Shown: positions 44,930-58,002 of the stretch, in pieces
Layout of the letters: every line of letters starts with the position of its first letter
Numbering within the stretch: the first letter of the stretch is position 1
Assembly (NCBI GenBank): GCA_029891385.1
Contig: CM057229.1
Coordinates: 3,783,001 to 3,847,000 of the forward strand
DNA from: Erythroxylum novogranatense
Lineage: Eukaryota > Streptophyta > Magnoliopsida > Malpighiales > Erythroxylaceae
Reading direction: 5' to 3'
Length of the DNA: 64,000 nucleotides
The notes under the pieces: generated by a model
Database searches by the model: none
Told to the model about the DNA's origin: nothing
The model's input: the letters and a program-made list of their open reading frames with translations, nothing else
Translations under genes and position numbers: made by a program

Positions 44930-45413
44930 ACGCGTAAAATGAGCCGTAGTTACATGTCTCAGATCGAACGTAAAAGGAAAATAATGAAGTAAATGTGGAA
45001 ATATCTTATTTCAATTTTTTTACGTTCGGAGAAGCTTTTTAAGGTCAAATCGAACTCAAATCTACTGGCACTTTTACGGGATTTACTCACTAGGACGTGG
45101 TTAACGTCTTTTTGTAGTTTTCTCAAAATGTAAACCTTTGAATAGATTGGGGTAACTTTACGTTCACAAATGAATTAAGCAACAACAGGAAATTTTAACC
45201 TATTTATATAATTTCTATATCAAACTTTTCCATCACAAACTCGATATGAATTCAGTGTACACCATCGAGGTCTATTTTTTAAAACTTTAGCCCATTAAGT
45301 TAGATCATTGATTCGACTATATTCTTATCTATATCCGGATCAAATTAACGTAACTTAACGATAAGTAATTGAAAACCAACAAAATTACAATTAATTATTG
45401 TCTAATAAATGAA
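44930..45413 (+). repeat. Dispersed repeat, copy 1
   Basis: About 480 bp matching 63363-63850 along its length. Shared pieces are TCAGATCGAACGTAAAAGG, ACGTGGTTAACGTCTTT, CCATCACAAACTCGATATGA, ATCCGGATCAAATTAACG and ACTTAACGATAAGT. Non-coding. Probably part of an LTR or another non-coding element; the family is not identified. Confidence 0.8.
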
Positions 45414-47631
45414 AAAATTGTTGGAATTATGCTCATAACCCAATCGTTAAGCAATAGATTGAACTTTTTATTTTGTAACTATTAACTTTGTTTAATAACA
45501 TGGCAAATGATTATATTATCATATTATGTTTATTGTTTTATTCCAATATGACAAGTTCTTGATTAAATTTATACACTTGTCATCATAATAGAGATTATGA
45601 TAATGAGAGTCAAGTATGTAGGGTTTAATCTAAAAGTGTTATGATAATAGAATCATCAAATAAGGACTTTAATAATCTAATTAGATCAATATGTATGTAA
45701 TAGTATCTATTGGATAGATATTAGTAAATCTCATTTATTAAGTTACATATATAGATGATGCATATGAAGAAATGATTATTGAACCGATCAAATTGAGAAT
45801 TCGTAATGGTTAGTATTACCTATGAACTATCAAGTGAGATATTCTCAGAATGACTTAAATGTTTTTTTTTACCTGAAATCATCATAATAATCAATAGGTC
45901 ACTTATTATGTTTTGATGTCGGACACTTAGTATATAAAAATGATAGTTAAATGATTATTGGATATAATTAAGTGTCTATCTGATTAGTGGTGAGTCAAGA
46001 TGAGATCCATCGAATCTAGGTAATGAGTTTAAGCTCTATATTATGATTGATCTTAATGGTTATTTCAAAGCCTTGACCTGGGCGATTGAATAAATGAGAA
46101 AAAGAGTTTCTTAAGTCATTCAACAATTATTAATGATTGACATGTAACAGAATTGGTTATCTAATAAGGTTTGATAGTTAAACCATATAATTCGGAGTTG
46201 TAATGATGGAAAGTAATAATATATTATCCTTAACTAGGTTTCATCTTTGTAAAGTTTTTACTTTAGATTATCTTATTGTTGAGGAGTGCTTTGTTAAATG
46301 TCAACCTTGATTCGTAATTAATTGGATTAATTACTATTGATTTAGTGATGAACATATATAGTCACATACTTACGAGTGTAATATTTTTGTTTATGATTAC
46401 TTAATTTATTATCGATAGTTTATTAAATAATTTATATGACATATTATTATATTTTTGCTAGCACAAAAATATAATTAATATTAAAAATTCTCTTGTACAG
46501 AATAAATGAATAAAATAACATAGTTTTATTTGTATTGCTTTTATAAATAATAATAATCATTAAAAAGACGTAAGATGGTAAAAGATGTTTTGTCCTTAGT
46601 AGTTTTGTTTTGGTTATACATTTAAACCAAAAATGAAACAAAGGGTTGTGAGTTGTTTTCAAGTTTTGAAAAAGAAACGTTAAAAAGACTTACAAACAAA
46701 AGAGTTAGATATATGGATACTCTTTCTTTTTGTTTTGGGTATGAAAACAAAGAAAGAGAAAAAGATAAAATTTGTTTTATCTGTTATTGAAGAAAGAGTT
46801 CTTAAAATTTAGCTGTAGTCATGTCAAGTGTTGAAATTAAAGTAGGACATGCTTTTTGATATAGAGTACATAAAGTACATAGAAATTTCGTATTTTAGAA
46901 ATTTAATGTCGATTAATCCTCATAAATTAAAAGGTATGTGATCCTTCAAACATATCTAACATTTTAACCCATGTCTATTTTGCCAAGTGAAAAAGACAAA
47001 AGAGTAAAGAAGAAATTAACATAATCTATAACTTTATGAGTTCGATTGATTGCGATTATGACATTTTGTCACAATTACGATAACGCTTCGTGGAAGTTGA
47101 GCAGCAACATCTATAGATCGAAACTCGTTTAAATAACTAAAAATTGTTCTGTCCGCATAGGATTCATATGAAGATTCTGATACAAAATAGCTTAATCACA
47201 CCCCAATGCATTAAGTAAGTTGGAGATTGACATTTCATCTGTCAGGACAGGGCTGACGAGGTTGCTGTGATAGGAAGTGGAAGTTTTTGTCTCCATGTCG
47301 CTGTTGCTTCCAACAATCATAGTGTTTTACTTCAACACTTTATATGCTTATTAAAACAATAATTAATTAAATGGGATTAGGGAATAGTCTAATCAATCAT
47401 TTATTGAAACCTTAGCATGCACGTAGAGATTCTCGGTTAGTCAAAAGTTTGAGGGATGGAGCTACATCACTTCGGAAATAATTAAGTGAAAATGGTAAGA
47501 GCGTATAGTCGAACAAAACCATCATTACTAATTTCTGTAAGCTGTACGCTAAATAAGTAAAAGTGAGACAAATCAGTGAAACAGCCAAACTGATGCTGTA
47601 GAAGATGAAAAGACGGTGGTGTTTCATTCTC
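45414..47631. other. AT-rich non-coding region, possibly old LTR-element DNA
   Basis: No conserved protein is seen. The section 45415-46300 (GGAATTATGCTCATAACCC, GATAATGAGAGTCAAG and similar) reads like the untranslated parts of a decayed retrotransposon, but no LTR pair was found. Confidence 0.4.
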
Positions 47632-47874
47632 AAACTCAAAAGGTGTGGAACGCCCGTCTTAGACGCCCCTATATTTTGGCTCAATATTGTGTGAGGGAGG
47701 TTAATCACGATTTGATCACAGCCAGCTTTTTAAAAAGGTAGCCCAGTGTTTAGTGCGCACAAGGAATCATTACATTGGATGAACTCCTACTCTATCACTG
47801 TTGAGACTCGAACCCTCAACTTCAAACTCAATTTTTTTTTTAAATGACCAACTGAGTTAGCTATGCGAGCGGTA
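47632..47874 (-). mobile_element. tRNA-derived SINE (Au-like)
   Basis: On the minus strand it starts TACCGCTCGCATAGC, with A box TAGCTAACTCAGTTGG and B box GGTTCGAGTCT. An ACTGGGCTACCTTTTT region follows, resembling the 3' part of Au SINEs. A 13-bp target duplication GTGTTTCATTCTC (47619-47631 and 47875-47887) brackets it; with one mismatch the match extends to 17 bases. Length 243 bp. The roughly 70 bases beyond ACCTTTTT on the tail side are unexplained. Confidence 0.75.
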
Positions 47875-47887
47875 GTGTTTCATTCTC

Positions 47888-50025
47888 GAGATGTCACATG
47901 GTTGATGTGGGTGGTGTGTCTGCGTCATTTTAACTTTGATTTGAAACTCATTACAGTGTACGTATCACTCCCTGCATGTGTACGTATCATTTTGCTTTCA
48001 CGTCATAGATTTCAGAAGGAAAAGAGTTATCATCAGCAGCAATTCTCCAACAGACATATGGAGTCCCTTTCGGTCGTTTTATTATTTTTTTAAAATCAAC
48101 CAATTTGATTAACTTAATGTTAAAATTTATTTAAATTTTAAATTTTAAATTTTAATTTTTGATTCAATATATTTTAATAATTCTTATAGTTAAAAACTAA
48201 TTCCTTGATTAATTAATTTTATTAGTTAATAAGTTTTACAAATAAAAATTAATTAATTAATTTTATTTAATAATTTTTAAATTAAACTTTAAATTCTTTA
48301 TTAGATAAGGGCAATCCTTTCAATCATATTTTAACTTTTTAATTTTATTCATATTTTAGTCAATTTTATTTAATAACAATATAATAATAGTTGAATCTTT
48401 TAATTCTTAAATTTTTGTCTTATTGGTTTAATGTCTATTCGTTTTAAATTTTTAAGTGTTGAATTTCTCTATTTCTTCATAATTTTAAATGAGAATATTT
48501 TTAGCAATTAAACCCATATTCTCTTCTCATGGTTGTTAGCAAATTATATGTTTTCGACATATTATTTAATAAGATAATTAAAAATTTAAACTAATGGTTG
48601 TTTGCATTTTAAAAAGAAATATTACATTCATGATAAGAAATCTTTATAATATTGGGATCATTTTTATTTCACTTAAGTATATATTTAATCTCTCTCTAAT
48701 TTAAAATCGAATATGAAACTTTGATTTCATCGGGCTCCTTCATGAAATATGAAAAAATATTCAACTATAAGGCTTGAGCAAAAAAAATTTGGACCCATAA
48801 CATCGATGTCAACTTTTTACTATCTTAATGCATTCAAAACAATGCGCTTTCTAGATGATCCCTCGAGACAGGAGATGAATTTTAATAATCTTTCTAACTA
48901 CTTCGTTCTTTATTTTTATTTGAGAGAATCCTTAGGAAAAGCTTTTTGTAATTTTGAGACATGGAAAGAGATATCTTCTCTCATTATGTTTATGAGTTAA
49001 AATGGTAAATCCAATTTTAAAAAGGTTAATTATAAAAATTCAAATCTTGACTTAATTTTGAAATTATTATTCAAATTTTAAAAGTAATATTTAAATATTT
49101 AAATATTTAAATATTTATTAGCGTCTTTATTAATAGAACTCGTATGTTTCGATTAATTAATTTTACTTTATTTTATTAAATTTCATTCGCATATTTACTA
49201 AAAGGTACTACGATCAAAATCAACAATCGGGTGAAAAAGCAAGAAATAATTTCATTATTCGTATAATAGTAATGGTTTTTTTTTTAACATCTAGACGAAA
49301 CGTGACAGCAAATTGCTTTCCCATCACAGAATGGAACACTGTACTTTCCTTTTTTGGAATATCCATTATCCTCTGTTTGTATTACAATTTTGTTTTTATT
49401 CTGCTACTTTTAACTGCATCTCCATCCACCAGAGATTATTGTCTCAATTTAACGCTTACACGCCATAATGGGGGTTTCAAAGGCTCAACTTGTTTCGTCT
49501 TGTCCCTTCAATGCCAGATTTCATACTAAATCAAACATTTCCAGATCATTTGATGAATCGTAGTTGAATTCTAAGGTTTAACCAATGAATCATTTGTAAT
49601 ATAATTATCATTTATAACAAGAAAAAGTGAACTGTATTCTTAAGTCTATGGAAAGATCGAAAAAGTAAATATCTTGCGCTTCCAAATCCAGCCAATCTGG
49701 TTATGGTCTCAATCCAATGCTCTGTTTCGCTTTCACGAGTCAATCCACATTAAGAAAAGGCAGAGACAGTGATCAAGGGCATTGTTGGCATTATCATGCA
49801 TTCTAAGAATGCTAGAAAGGGGTAGTTGCACGTTAATTCATGATGAAGCATAGTAGAGCAGAGTGCGTATTGACACACATCTTCTGCGCTACGATGCGCA
49901 TTTAGAAACCCAAACGTTCCCTTCCCATTTCACCTTTTACTGTCCCATTACGTGATTAATCAAAGCAAACAAGCCCTACAAGAAACAGTAGTAAAGTTTC
50001 TTTCTTTCTCTTCCCGTCTTTCTCT
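47888..50025. other. Intergenic DNA upstream of the DUF547 gene
   Basis: No gene seen. 48100-48600 and 48990-49200 are very AT-rich. AGCGTCTTTATTAATAGAACT near 49122 resembles GTGTCTTTATTAATGGAACT at 55058, so a piece of the same TIR element family may lie here. Confidence 0.5.
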
Positions 50026-50036
50026 CTATATATATA
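50026..50036 (+). promoter_or_regulatory. Putative TATA box of the DUF547 gene
   Basis: TATATATATAT follows a pyrimidine-rich run (CTTTCTTTCTCTTCCCG). The ATG is 350 bases away, so a 5' UTR intron is likely. GAGAGTGGTGATTGTAG just before the ATG would serve as its acceptor. Confidence 0.4.
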
Positions 50037-50388
50037 TCTGGCCTGGTACACAGAGTCGTACACAGATGTATAAATGAGATGACTGTTTCATTTTTTTTCG
50101 GTTTCGGGTAGTATGAATCTGAGTGTTGGTGAGTTTACTTTACAGTGATCGAGAAATCTGTGCATATGAACATACTTTGTTGTTAAATCTTTTTCGGTCA
50201 TGGAATGAAGTTCCTGTAGAAGGTATATGTGTATCCGGTCCTCTGTTTTATAAATTATTTTTACATTCAATATGATCATTGTTTTCCTGTTATTTTCTTC
50301 TTGGTTCTGTGTTTGTCAATATCGTTCTTGAATTGGGTTTTCTCTACTTCAGATTTTACTGCCTTGAAGAGAGTGGTGATTGTAGGAA

Positions 50389-53300
50389 ATGAATACCAGT
50401 GTGAGGACTAGGCTTCAGCCCATTAAAGCTCCACTGAAGCATGAAAAAGTAAGCAACTTTAATCAATCTTTTAAGGGGTCCATTGAGCTTCTAATGGTTA
50501 TTTTATGTTTGTTTTGAGAAACGGTTCCTACTAAGGACAATGTCTCCAATTTTTGACGTTTAACTTTTCCAGATTTTGAGGTCATAAGATTTCGCCAGAA
50601 GAAAAACAGAACTGGAAATCCCAGTAATTCCAATAGAGTAGACTTAATCACGTCAAGCCAGAAATGGGTTCTCTATTAGAATTTAAAACTATATTGGCTT
50701 AACCGGAAAGTTGCTACTTGTCCTGCAGATTTCTGACTGATCTCCCAGCTCCGATATCCTCAATCCCTTTGATTCTTTCTCTTAAATAAACTAATTTTCG
50801 TTTCTTTATAGATTTTGTTCTTTTTCTTCACTCTTCTCTTGAGTGATATTTATGCAAAAATTTAACTCTAGATGCCGATAATATTCGTTAATCTTTGAAG
50901 GGTAAGGCAGAAATGCAGAGGAGTAGATCAAATGAAGATACAAAATTATCCAAGAATCGACGAGCTTCAATCAGAAAGAAGAAAATTGCTTTGGAGCAAG
51001 ACGTATGATCATCTTCTACGTCAAATTTTTGCAGATCACTGTTCAGTGACAAAGTATCAGTATTGTAACTATTGTTTATATTTTCATAATTTTTTCTGGT
51101 AATTGTGAGATCTGGCATGTAATGATTCAGGTTGATAAACTGAAAAAGAAGCTTAAACACGAAGAAAATGTTCACAGACTTCTAGAGAGAGCTTTTGCAA
51201 GACCTTTGGGTTCTCTGCCTCGCCTTCCATCGTATCTCCCTCCAGCAGTAATGACCCTCTTCTTTTTCTTTTTCTTTTTCAATGCTTTTCCTTCAGCTTG
51301 AAGAAATTAAGAAATGAATGACATAATCATTCCAATTGTATCTTCTGCAGACTGTAGAGCTTCTAGCAGAGGTGGCTGTTTTGGAAGAAGAGATTGTCCG
51401 ACTTGAAGAACTGGTTGTACATTTTAGGCAGCAACTTTATCAGGAGGCCATTTACATTTCAAGATCCAAGACGAACCTGGAAAGATTTGCTGATTTATGT
51501 CACTTGCATCCAAATAAACTTGCCAAAGCAGAGTACAAAGCCGTAGCTCAGAAATTGGGTGAATCACTTTCTGGTAAGCTACTATTTAACATTATCATCA
51601 CATCATATAGTCGAGCACATTATTCCCCTGATTTCACGTTTAAAAAAATGATCCTTTTGCCTGAACCTGTCTTCTTTTTGTTCATAGAGGATGAACAGGG
51701 GAAAGAGAATCAATTGTGTAATAATTCTGCCGAGACCAACATAGGATTGCTAATGCATGAAGCTCGGACGATCAAGACCTTACGACAAAGGCCTTTCGTT
51801 GATAATAGATCTGCAGGGAAGGATTTATTCTTTCAGAGTTTACAGGTTTATAGATTTTCAATTCTGTGTTATGACTAATCAATTAGTTTTCTCTAAATTA
51901 ATGAGACTTCTATACCTGTCCAGCTAGAACAAAACAAAGCCGAGGCAAGAAGACATAGGAAATCAGAAAAAGAGCTTTCAGGATTTGACAACCCAAATAA
52001 GATATCAGAGGACATTGTAAAATGCTTATCAAATATCCTTTTCAGGATGAGTTCAGTGAAGAGTAGACGCACTTCCATTAATTTAACTTCCTTGTCCACT
52101 TTAGTGTCTCAAGAAAATGGAGAGGAACCTGAGTTTCGAGATCCTTATGGTGTATGTTCAGAATTCGGGAAGAGAGATATTGGACCATATAAGCATTTAT
52201 TTGTGCTAGAAGCTCACGCTATCAGTGTTAGCAGAAAATCAAATTCTTTGTTTCTACTTCGTAGACTAAAGTAAGTCCTCTAGTGCATAATAACTGTTAA
52301 GTTCATCGATTTCGTGGTATTGTGAGTATAGAATAAATTCTTGTAGAAAATTTCAGACTTCTGCTCGCAAAGCTTGCCACCATCAACCTTGAAAATCTCA
52401 CTCAGCAGGAGAAGCTTGCGTTCTGGATAAATATTTACAATTCCTGCATGATGAATGTATGTGATGCAATCTTTTCTGCAAGTCATGCGACTCCTAATCT
52501 ATTGAGTTCAGAGTTTATCTTTTTGTAAACCACTTATCGTACTATGAACTGTTTCAGGCTTTCCTAGAACATGGCATGCCAGAAAATCCAGAGATGATTG
52601 TTATACTCATGCAGAAGGTCTGTCTATATCATTTGGGAAATTCTCTTCTATCTCGAAACCTTCCTGTCTGCAATTTAACTCATAGCTCATACAATGATAT
52701 GTGTAGTCATTTACATTTATGGTTTCATTCTCAGGCAACAGTAAATGTTGGTGGTCACCGGTTAAATGCAATAACCATCGAACACTTCATTCTCAGATTG
52801 CCTTATCACTCGCAATATGTAAGAACTATGAACTGCCCATTTAAGCTTCTTTGCAAGCTTTTTAGAAAATAAGGTCCTTTCCAGTATTTAAATTTAACCA
52901 CTGACTTTCCATCAGACTTTTCGGAAGAATGCTAAAAACGAAGAAATGAAGGCAAGGAGCAAATTTGGACTTGATTTATCTGAACCTTTGGTGACATTTG
53001 CTCTTTCCTGTGGAAGCTGGTCCTCCCCTGCTGTAAGTCAATAAATAATGAAAATTGGTTTATTGCTTGCACAAGTGAAAAAAGAGCTAGAATCTGATGT
53101 ACAATGCACGTCTTTCTCATACTGTATGATGACATTTAGCTCAGTAATTTTTTATCACCAACACATTGAAGACTGCCTTCGTCGCCTAAAATCTTCTAAG
53201 AAACAGTTCTCTTCGGCAGTTGGTTCATTAAATTGTGCTATTACTGACTTTTTTTGGACCTCGATGAAATGAAGGTGAGAGTGTACACTGCTTCTCAGGT

Positions 53301-53577
53301 AGAGACCGAACTTGAAGTAGCAAAAAGAGAGTACTTGCAGGCTGCAATTGGAATTTCAAATACTAAGTTTGGAATTCCAAAGTTGCTGGATTGGTATCTA
53401 CTTGACTTTGCAAAGGATTTGGAGTCATTGCTCGATTGGGTCTGCCTCCAACTTCCAACTGAACTGGGGAAGGAAGCAATCAAGTGTATCGAACGAGGCA
53501 AAAGTGAGTCGAATTCTCCATTTGTCCACATCGTGCCATACGAGTTCAGTTTTAGATACCTTTTGTACACACAATAA
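50389..53577 (+). CDS. MIP1-type leucine-zipper / DUF547 protein, eleven exons, intact
   Basis: Model: 50389-50448, 50901-51002, 51131-51247, 51351-51573, 51688-51845, 51924-52270, 52357-52456, 52558-52617, 52735-52818, 52916-53032, 53275-53577. All GT..AG, phases consistent, 1,671 nt, 556 aa. Residues about 45-130 form a basic then coiled-coil zipper ([22 protein letters not shown], then [17 protein letters not shown]), the 'ternary complex factor MIP1' zipper. Residues about 330-465 are the DUF547 domain ([52 protein letters not shown]). The C-terminus ends [13 protein letters not shown], as usual. No enzymatic role is established from sequence; relatives act through zipper-mediated protein contacts. 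No lesions seen, despite flanking transposon DNA. Confidence 0.93.
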
Positions 53578-54997
53578 GGTTTGAATCACTTCAAAATTTT
53601 GTTTTGATGATTCCAAGGGAATTGGGGTGTCAGTTTTGTACACAGCAGTAAGAGTTGGGTTATGGTAATTAATTGTAAGAAAGTTGTTCTTCTCCTGACA
53701 AATCCTGCATGAACTAGGCTTTTGATTGATGCACATAGAATTATGTCAGAGGTTAATGCAATGGTTTTTTCATTAATAGTACTAGTTCAATACATTGATG
53801 GCGAATTGTACAAAGTCATACAACTTCCTAACTCTACATAATAAAAAAATATTTGCTAGAAGAGAAGTAGTCAATAATTTTTTTTATGATTCGATTAATT
53901 ATCTATAAACAATTACGAGGATCCTTCTAAATAAACGATCAGGAGAGGAGTTGTAATTTTGTATCAATTATTATTAATCATGGGTGTCTTGTAATGAATA
54001 TAATGCTGTAAGATAAATGACACATTTATCCATGTCGTTTTTAAGGTTAATTACTAAAATAATCCCAAACTTTATATAATTTTGTGATTATATTTCCAAC
54101 TTTAATTATTACAGAAAAAAGAGTAAGGAATAAAAAAGAAGCTTAGTAATATATTATAATTGGATGAACAATATTTATATATTATCTTTTAGGGCAGTAC
54201 TACATAACTCTTAATTATGAGAAAATGGAACTCATTTAGGTATACATTTGGATGAACTTATATCAATAGAAACTTTTGTCGGTAGAAACTTTTGTTAGTA
54301 GAACTTTTTAAAAATAGCTTTTCTAAAAAGTTAGTTAATTATTTGACTATCATTTAAAAATAAATTTTTAAAAGAGTTTCATACAATAGACTCTTTGATA
54401 ATATAAAATAAAAATCACTTTTAATTTTAATTATATTTTATTTTGTAATAAAATTATTTATGCATATAAATATTATTTAAAATATATTAAACAATATGCA
54501 AAGCATAATATATTAATTATTATATAAACAAAAATATATCTAACCAAATCTTTTATAGGGATTATAATATAAGTAAAATTAATATCAAAAGTAAATATTA
54601 AAACATATAAAAGTTAAATAATATTATATAAATCTCAAAATAAACGTTAAGATGTGTTTGTGGGTATTGTGAAAATTATGTGTAAAACATAAAGATAAAA
54701 GGGACTAAAAAATATGCTCATTAATTGATCTGAAAATTTTACTTGAAAAAATACTTTTTTGAAAAATTACAAATTTGAGCTTCTAAAAAAGCTGTATTTC
54801 AGCTTTTAAAAAAGTCATTTCTCTAAAAAAAATGTTTTTAAATTTTATAGCCAAACACTCAATTTTCTTTAAAACAGTTTTTGCGATAAAAAAGTACTTA
54901 TTCACCCTCCAAAAGCTGAACTAAACAGACACTTCATTCCTTACAATATTTATTATAAATTTTATTATCATTTTTCCAAGTGAATTAAGCACACCCT
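53578..54997. other. Intergenic DNA with MITE-like sequence
   Basis: No gene. From about 54235 (GTATACATTTGGATGAAC) to 54940 (GCTGAACTAAACAGACACTT) the ends and poly-purine/pyrimidine content look like a hAT-type or similar MITE, but I could not pair the ends convincingly. Confidence 0.4.
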
Positions 54998-55688
54998 AAA
55001 AAGTGACAATTAAATACTTGAACATTCAATTTTTCTAAAATATAGCTTGATGTTAGTGTCTTTATTAATGGAACTGATGTTGTAAGCCACTTTAGTTATG
55101 TTATGGTAATTGTAAAATAAAATTAAACAAAAAATCCTAACCTACCCTTCTCTCTCTTTGGCCATCCTTAAAACTCTAAGTTAATTGATTTTGAAGATGG
55201 TTAAAATCGCTCTTCTTCTTCACTCACTCATTCTAAACGCAATCCCAAGTTTCTTTCATTGAAAAATTTTCATTTTTCTTATTAACTTACTTTCTTTTAC
55301 TGAAAATTTCTCAATTACAAAATAAAAAACATAAACTTTTATCAGAAAAGAGAATAATGAAAGACAAAAAGAACATAAGCTATTGTCTCGTCTTGATTTA
55401 TAAGGCTTATAGATGTTTTTGTATAGAGATTGGTTTTGGTTTGATGATTTAATTTTCTTGTCCATTTGCTTCATTCCCTTGAATGCCTAATCTCCTTGAA
55501 GTGAATTAATAACAATTAATTTAATTTAATTATAATTTGATGTGGTAATTGACTTATACCTAACATCCCATCATGTGACTTATTATGGCTGACGTGATTT
55601 TCCACGTTAGTTTCGTTACTAGAGATACTAACATTGAGCTATATTTAAAAACATTTGAAAGTTCAGATATTTAATTGTCATTTTTAAA
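54998..55688. mobile_element. Non-autonomous TIR element, about 690 bp
   Basis: The left end (AAGTGACAATTAAATACTTGAAC ... TAGCTTGATGTTAGTGTC) is the inverted copy of the right end (GATACTAACATTGAGCTA ... GATATTTAATTGTCA), about 75 bp each with mismatches. There is no coding capacity for a transposase. Superfamily not assigned; Mutator-like is plausible from the long TIRs. No clear target duplication was seen. Confidence 0.65.
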
Positions 55689-56322
55689 GTTCATGCTATA
55701 ATTATAAAATTGAGTAAATTTTAAAATGTTTTTTGGTAATTAACTTTTTTTTTACTAATAAATCAAAAATATTTAAAAATTGAAATATATGAAGAACTTT
55801 TCAATGTATTGGCAGTTCGAAATTGGATTGAATCTTATATTATTGGATCTTGAGTCCGTTCAAAGCTCGAAATCAGATTTCGAACTGTCTGCATCCTAAT
55901 TTGAAATTGACTTGACCCATCAAATTTGATTGATACTTCATTTGAGTTGGACCCTTCTCTAATCTCCATTGCATCGTCGTCGTGGAGATCACAACAATCA
56001 ATAATAATCACGATAATAAAAATGGAGATGGAGATTTCAAGCGCCAATAAAGAAGAAGAGAGGACAAAAATGACAATTAAATTACAAGGTATGATTCACA
56101 ACAATTAACCCATTCATGAGATATATGAAAATCCAGATTTTGCTTGTCGGGTTGTTCTATATCAAATATGAAACATCCATTTCTGAGATGAAACAAAAAA
56201 AGATTGATGAGACCGATGGTTGAGAATAGAGAAGAAACCAGCGAGGATGGTGGCTGAGAATGAGAAGAAAATTAGGGATTATAAAACAATAAAGAAGAAG
56301 AGAGGACAAAGAGTCACCCATT
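55689..56322. other. Non-coding DNA up to the copia-2 insertion
   Basis: Short open frames only, with no family features. GAGTCACCCATT at its right end carries the CCATT target site of the copia element. Confidence 0.5.
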
Positions 56323-56854
56323 TGCTGAATATTGTCTCAAAAGAAAGTCAAAAATGGAAGCTTGTTTACCTTCTTAAATGTCTGAAATCTCAGCCTGCTT
56401 TCGGTGATTATTGACTCAACAATGGTGGCTTGTTTTTCATGAATTTCGGAGGTGCAGCTGGAGGCTTTTACACCCATGAAATTCTCTATAAATAGAAGCA
56501 AACGAAGGAGGAGAAGAGAGAGTAGAAAGAGAGCAAAATTTCTGGTGAGAGAAGAGAGAAGAAATTGTTAGAGAGTGAGAGAGACACTTTCGGGAGAAGA
56601 AGAAGAGAGAATAGTGAAAGGGAGAGAGAAAAGAAAAAAAAACTATTTATATATTTATTTTTTTCTCTTTTCTAGTAGTAGTGTGTGAGCTTGAGTTATT
56701 TTGGGTCTCTTGAAAATTGATGCTCTCATTGTTATAGTGAAATACTCAATCATCTCCAAACTAGACGTAGGCATTGCCGAATCAGTATAAAATTTTGGTG
56801 TTCTTATTGTTCTTTATTTTTTTACTCCAAATTTATTAACATTTCCGCACAATA
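56323..56854 (+). repeat. Copia-2 5' LTR
   Basis: 532 bp, starts TGCTGAATATTG. The end reads CGCACAATA, where the 3' LTR has CGCACAACA, so the canonical terminal CA is mutated to TA here. TATAAATAG at about 56486 is a good TATA box. Confidence 0.93.
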
Positions 56855-56856
56855 AG

Positions 56857-56868
56857 TGGTATCAGAGC
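56857..56868 (+). promoter_or_regulatory. Copia-2 primer-binding site (initiator tRNA-Met)
   Basis: TGGTATCAGAGC, two bases after the LTR, is the standard plant complement to the 3' end of initiator tRNA-Met. Confidence 0.95.
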
Positions 56869-57019
56869 TCCAGTTTTTCGACTGAGGTACTGTCGGAGTG
56901 AAAATATATTGGAGCAATAGTGTTGGTGAACAGTGTCGATGCTACAGTCCCCGTGAACAGTACCAGTACTACAGTGCTGTGAATAGTATCAATACGTATT
57001 TGTGAACAGTGACGAGTAG

Positions 57020-58002
57020 GTGGCTGGTGATAAAGACGAGTCCGTTAAGAGGGAGTCGATATCGTCATCATCGACACCTACATCCAGTAGACATCCAATC
57101 GCTACTACAAGGTTAGAGGTTGATAAATTTAATGACTCTAATAATTTTGGTATGTGGCAGTGTGAAGTTATGGATGTATTGTATCAACAATAGTTAGATA
57201 TGGTTCTGGACAATAAACTCGAAGATATGGATGAGAAGCAGTGGACGCGAATTAATCTCCATGCGTGTGCCTCTATTCGATCATTCCTTGATAAGGAGCT
57301 AAAATATCCTTATATGAAAGAAACTTCTGCTAAGGAGTTATGGACGAGATTGGAAGAAAAGTATATGACTAAGAGCGCAGAAAATCGGCTCTTCTTGAAG
57401 AAGCAACTCTTTCGATTTCAGTATCGTCCAGGTATTTCTATGCACGAACACCTAAATGATTATAATAAAATACTTGCTGATTTAGCAAACCTTGATGTGA
57501 AAATTCCTGACGAGGATAAGGCACTATGTTTGTTAAATTCATTGCCTGATGATTATGATCATTTGACAACTACTTTGTTGTATGGAAAATCTAAGGTAAA
57601 ACTTGATGAGGTTTCTGTGGCATTGGTGAATCATGAGTGTCGTAAAAAGGAATTGAAGACTCATAATTCACAAACTGAGGCACTCACTGCAAGGGGACGA
57701 ACAGAGGAAAGGAAACATGAGAAGTGGGGAAAATCTTGTTCAAAGTCACGAGGAAAGTTTCCTGCTAAAGATGAATGTGCTTTTTGTCGTCAAAAGAGTC
57801 ATGGGAAGAAAGATTGCCCCAAATTGAAGAACAAAGAGAAGGAGAAAGTGGGTTATGTAGCAAACGTTGCAAAATCTAGAGATGATGATTTCGAGTTTGT
57901 TTTGACTAGTTCATCTGCTGATGGTCACTCCAAGGAGTGGATTTTGGATTCAAGTTGCACTTATCATATGTGTCCCATTCGGAAATGGTTCTCTAGCTTC
58001 TA
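57020..58002 (+). pseudogene. Copia-2 gag and start of protease
   Basis: Gag forms the particle. The frame can be followed from a GTG at 57020, where an ATG would be expected, through LEVDKFNDSNNFGMWQCEV and a TAG at 57191. It then runs as a long open frame with ELWTRLEEKYM, LFRFQYRPGISMHEHLNDYN and LLNSLPDDYDHL. The zinc knuckle CAFCRQKSHGKKDC (about 57777) has all four ligands. The protease active site reads WILDSSCTYHMC (about 57940) in place of the usual D-S-G motif, so catalysis is doubtful. TAG at about 58001 ends the frame. Confidence 0.9.

Noticed and set aside
47700..47880. A tRNA gene on the minus strand
   Set aside because: A and B boxes are present, but no cloverleaf with acceptor stem could be seen, and a 13-bp target duplication brackets a longer unit. 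It is a SINE.
55835..56414. Short frames before the copia-2 element
   Set aside because: Low-complexity, charged peptides with no family similarity or supporting splice structure. The last runs into the LTR.
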